Assembly: GCA_039566865.1 (NCBI GenBank)
Contig: CM076948.1
Span: 17,991,001-18,055,000 of the forward strand
Reading direction: 5' to 3'
Length of the DNA: 64,000 bases
DNA from: Aurelia coerulea
Taxonomy: Eukaryota; Cnidaria; Scyphozoa; Semaeostomeae; Ulmaridae
The notes under the pieces are model-generated. The model was not told the DNA's origin, ran no database searches, and saw only the letters and a program-made list of their open reading frames with translations. Shown here piece after piece: positions 61,271-64,000 of this stretch; the stretch's first letter is position 1, and every line of letters starts with the position of its first letter. The position numbers were made by a program, and so were the translations under genes.

Positions 61271-64000
61271 AGCTACAATTTATATTATAAAGAGAACTGC
61301 ACTCATCGTTCTTTAAAACTTTAGTTCTGCCAGTAACTTCGTTTATAGCACTATATTAGTGCTGCAGCAAACATTCTTGGAAACATTACTATAGACATTA
61401 GTTTTGTCTTTAGTCTCATTTTAGCTTTACTGCATAAAGAAACATCGATTAATTAAATGTTTATTTTCTTAAAGAAAACAAAATATAAACACAAAAAGTG
61501 TAGTTTAATGTACTTTAGTTACTACAATTTATATTATAAAGAGATTTGCACTCATCGTTCTTTAAAACTTTAGTTATGCCAGTAATTTCTTTTTTAGCAC
61601 TATATTAGTGCTGCAGCAACCATTCTTGGAAACATTGCTATAGCCCTTAGTTTTTTCCTTAGTCTCATTTTAGCTTTACTGCATAAACAAACATCCATTA
61701 ATAAAATGTTTATTTTCTTAAATAAAACAAAATATAAACACAAAAAGTGTGGGTTAACGTACTTTAGTAGCTACAAATTATATTATAAAGAGAACTGTGC
61801 TCATCGTTCTTTAAAACTTTAGTTCTGCCAGTAACTTCTTCTATAGTACTATATTAGTGCTGCAGCAACCATTCTTGGAAACATTACTATAGATATTAGT
61901 TTTCTCTTTAGTCTCATTATTGCTTTACTGCATAAACAAACATCGATTTATCAAATGTTTATTTTCTAAAATAAAACAAAATATAATCACAATAAGTTCT
62001 AGTTAACGTACTTTAGTAGCTACAATTTATATTATAAAGAGAATTGCACTCATCGTTCTTTAAAACTTTAGTTCTGCCAGTAATTTCTTTTATAGCACTC
62101 TATTAGTGCTGCAGCAACCCTTCTTGGAAACATTACTATAGCCATTAGTTTTTTCCTTAGTCTCATTTCCTTAGTCTCACTGCATAAACAAACATCCATT
62201 AATAAAATGTTTATTTTCTTAAAGAAAACAAAATATAAACACAAAAAGTGTGGGTTAACGTACTTTAGTAGCTACAATTTACATTATAAAGAGAATTGCA
62301 CACGTCGTTCTTTAAAACTTTAGTTCGGCCAGTAACTTCTTTAATAGCACTCTATTAGTGCTGCAGCAACCCTTCTTAGAAGCGTTACTATAGACATTAG
62401 TTTTTTCTTTAGTCTCATTTTAACTTTACTGCATAAACAAACATCTATTAATAAAATGTTTATTTTCTCAAGCAAAACAAGATATAAACACAAAATGTGT
62501 GAGTTAACGTACTTTAGTAGCCACAATTTATATTATTAAAAGTATTGCACTCATCGTTCTTTAAAACTTTAGTTCGGTCAGTAACTTCTTTAATAGCACT
62601 CTATTAGTGCTGCAGCAACCCTTCTTGGAAACATTAATATAGACATTAGTTTTTTCATTAGTCTCGTTTTATCATCTTTATTGCATAAACAAACATCGAT
62701 TAATTAGATGTTTATTTTCTCAAAGAAAACAAAATATAAACACAAAAAGTGTGGGTTAAGGTACTTTAGTAGCTACAATTTTCATTATAAAGAGAATTGC
62801 ACTCATCGTTCTTCAAAACTTTAGTTCTGCCAGTAACTTCGTTTATAGCACTATATTAGTGCTGCAGCAACCCTTCTTGGAAACATTATTATAGCCATTA
62901 GTTCTTTCCTTAGTCTCATTTTAGCTTTACTGCATAAACAAACATCGATTAATAAAATGTTTATTTTCTAGAAGAAAACAAAATATAAACACAAAAAGTG
63001 TGGGTTAACGTACTTTAGTAGCTACAATTTATATTATAAAGAGAATTGCACTCATCGTTCTTTAAAACTTTAGTTCTGCCAGTAACTTCTTTAATAGCAC
63101 TCTATTAGTACTACAGCAACCCTTCTTGGAAATATTACTATAGACATTAGTTTTTTCTTTTGTCTCCTTTTAATTTTACTGCATTAACAAACATCGATAT
63201 ATTAAATGTTTATTAGCTCAAAGAAAACCAAATACAAACGGAAAAAGTGTGGGTTAACGTACTTTAGTAGCTACTATTTATATTATGCAGAGAATTGCAC
63301 TCATCGTTCTTTAAAACTTTAGTTCTGCCAGTAACTTCTTTAATAGCACTATATTAGTGCTGCAGCAACCCTTCTTGGAAATATTACTATAGACATTAGT
63401 TTTTTCTTTTGTTTCGTTTTAACTTTACTGCATTAACAAACATCGATATATTAAATGTTTATTTTCTCAAAGAAAACAAAATATAAACGGAAAAACTGTG
63501 GATTAATGTATTTTAGCAGCTACAACTTATCTTATAAAGAGAATTGCACTCATCGTTCTTTAAAGCGTTAGTTCTGCCAGTAATTTATTTTAAAATACTC
63601 TATAAGTGCTGCAGCAACCCTTCTTGGAAACATTATTATAGCCATTAGTTTTTTCTTTAGTCTCATTTTAGCTTTACTGCATAAACAAACATCGATTAAT
63701 AAAATGTTTATTTTCTTAAAGAAAACAAAATATAAACACAAAAAGTGTGGGTTAACCTACTTTAGTAGCTACAATTTATCTTATAAAGAGAATTGCACTC
63801 ATCGTTCTTTAAAGCGTTAGTTCTGCCAGTAATTTATTTTAAAATACTCTATAAGTGCTGCAGCAACCCTTCTTGGAAACATTACTATAGCAATTAGTTC
63901 TTTCTTTAGTCTCATTTTAGCTTTACTGCATAAACAAACATCGATTAATAAAATGTTTATTTTCTTAAAGAAAATAAAATATAAACACAAAAAGTGTGGG
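61271..64000 (+). repeat. Giant satellite higher-order unit, partial copy 3
   Basis: The third copy begins with the same marker order as copies 1 and 2 (AACATTCTTGG with TTTTGTCTTTAG, then GTGTAGTTTAATG, then the TTTCCTTAGT duplication at 62166). It has lost monomers: the junctions at about 62400 and 62660 skip segments found in the other copies. By 63487 it aligns to 41276 of copy 1, meaning about 12 monomers are missing in total. It runs off the right edge. Confidence 0.8.

Noticed and set aside
1..64000. rRNA, tRNA or telomeric repeats
   Set aside because: No conserved rRNA segments, no tRNA-like A/B boxes with a cloverleaf, and no TTAGGG-type runs were seen on either strand.

Overview
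This window comes from an AT-rich invertebrate (metazoan) genome and is almost entirely satellite DNA. About 55.9 kb of the 64 kb is one tandem satellite family with a monomer of about 249 bp. All monomers run in the same orientation, roughly 224 in total. No host gene, rRNA, tRNA or CRISPR array is visible. The eukaryotic assignment rests on the satellite and on an intact BEL/Pao LTR retrotransposon. The exact phylum cannot be read from the sequence.

Layout. Positions 1-567 are GC-richer non-satellite DNA. They carry the 5' part of a minus-strand reading frame (ATG at 383, still open at the left edge) with a SAP-like helix-extended-loop-helix segment; it is probably the first ORF of a mobile element inserted at the array border. 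Positions 568-12288 are satellite. Positions 12289-19865 hold a complete minus-strand BEL/Pao retrotransposon. It has 652-bp LTRs differing at one base, a 5-bp CATTA target-site duplication, a G-rich polypurine tract and an uninterrupted Gag-Pol frame of 2058 codons from its first ATG. Positions 19866-64000 are satellite again, continuing the interrupted monomer exactly.

The satellite has clear higher-order structure. The left arm (568 to about 33800) is built from modules of 3, 4, 5, 7, 14 and 18 monomers made of a few divergent monomer types. Positions 33800-35930 are a transition zone. From about 35930 rightward the array consists of very long higher-order units: copy 1 (35931-46413, 42 monomers), copy 2 (46414 to about 61270, 59 monomers, the same unit enlarged by nested internal duplications) and a partial, internally shortened copy 3 running off the right edge.

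Each monomer carries several short dyad symmetries (for example AGCACTATATTAGTGCT, TGCTGCAGCA, TTTTCTTAAAGAAAA) spaced once per 249 bp. Such architecture suits a centromeric or other heterochromatic array, but no centromere function is shown by sequence alone. The BEL element is the only clearly coding unit. Its near-identical LTRs and intact catalytic residues mean a very recent and possibly still mobile insertion into the array.
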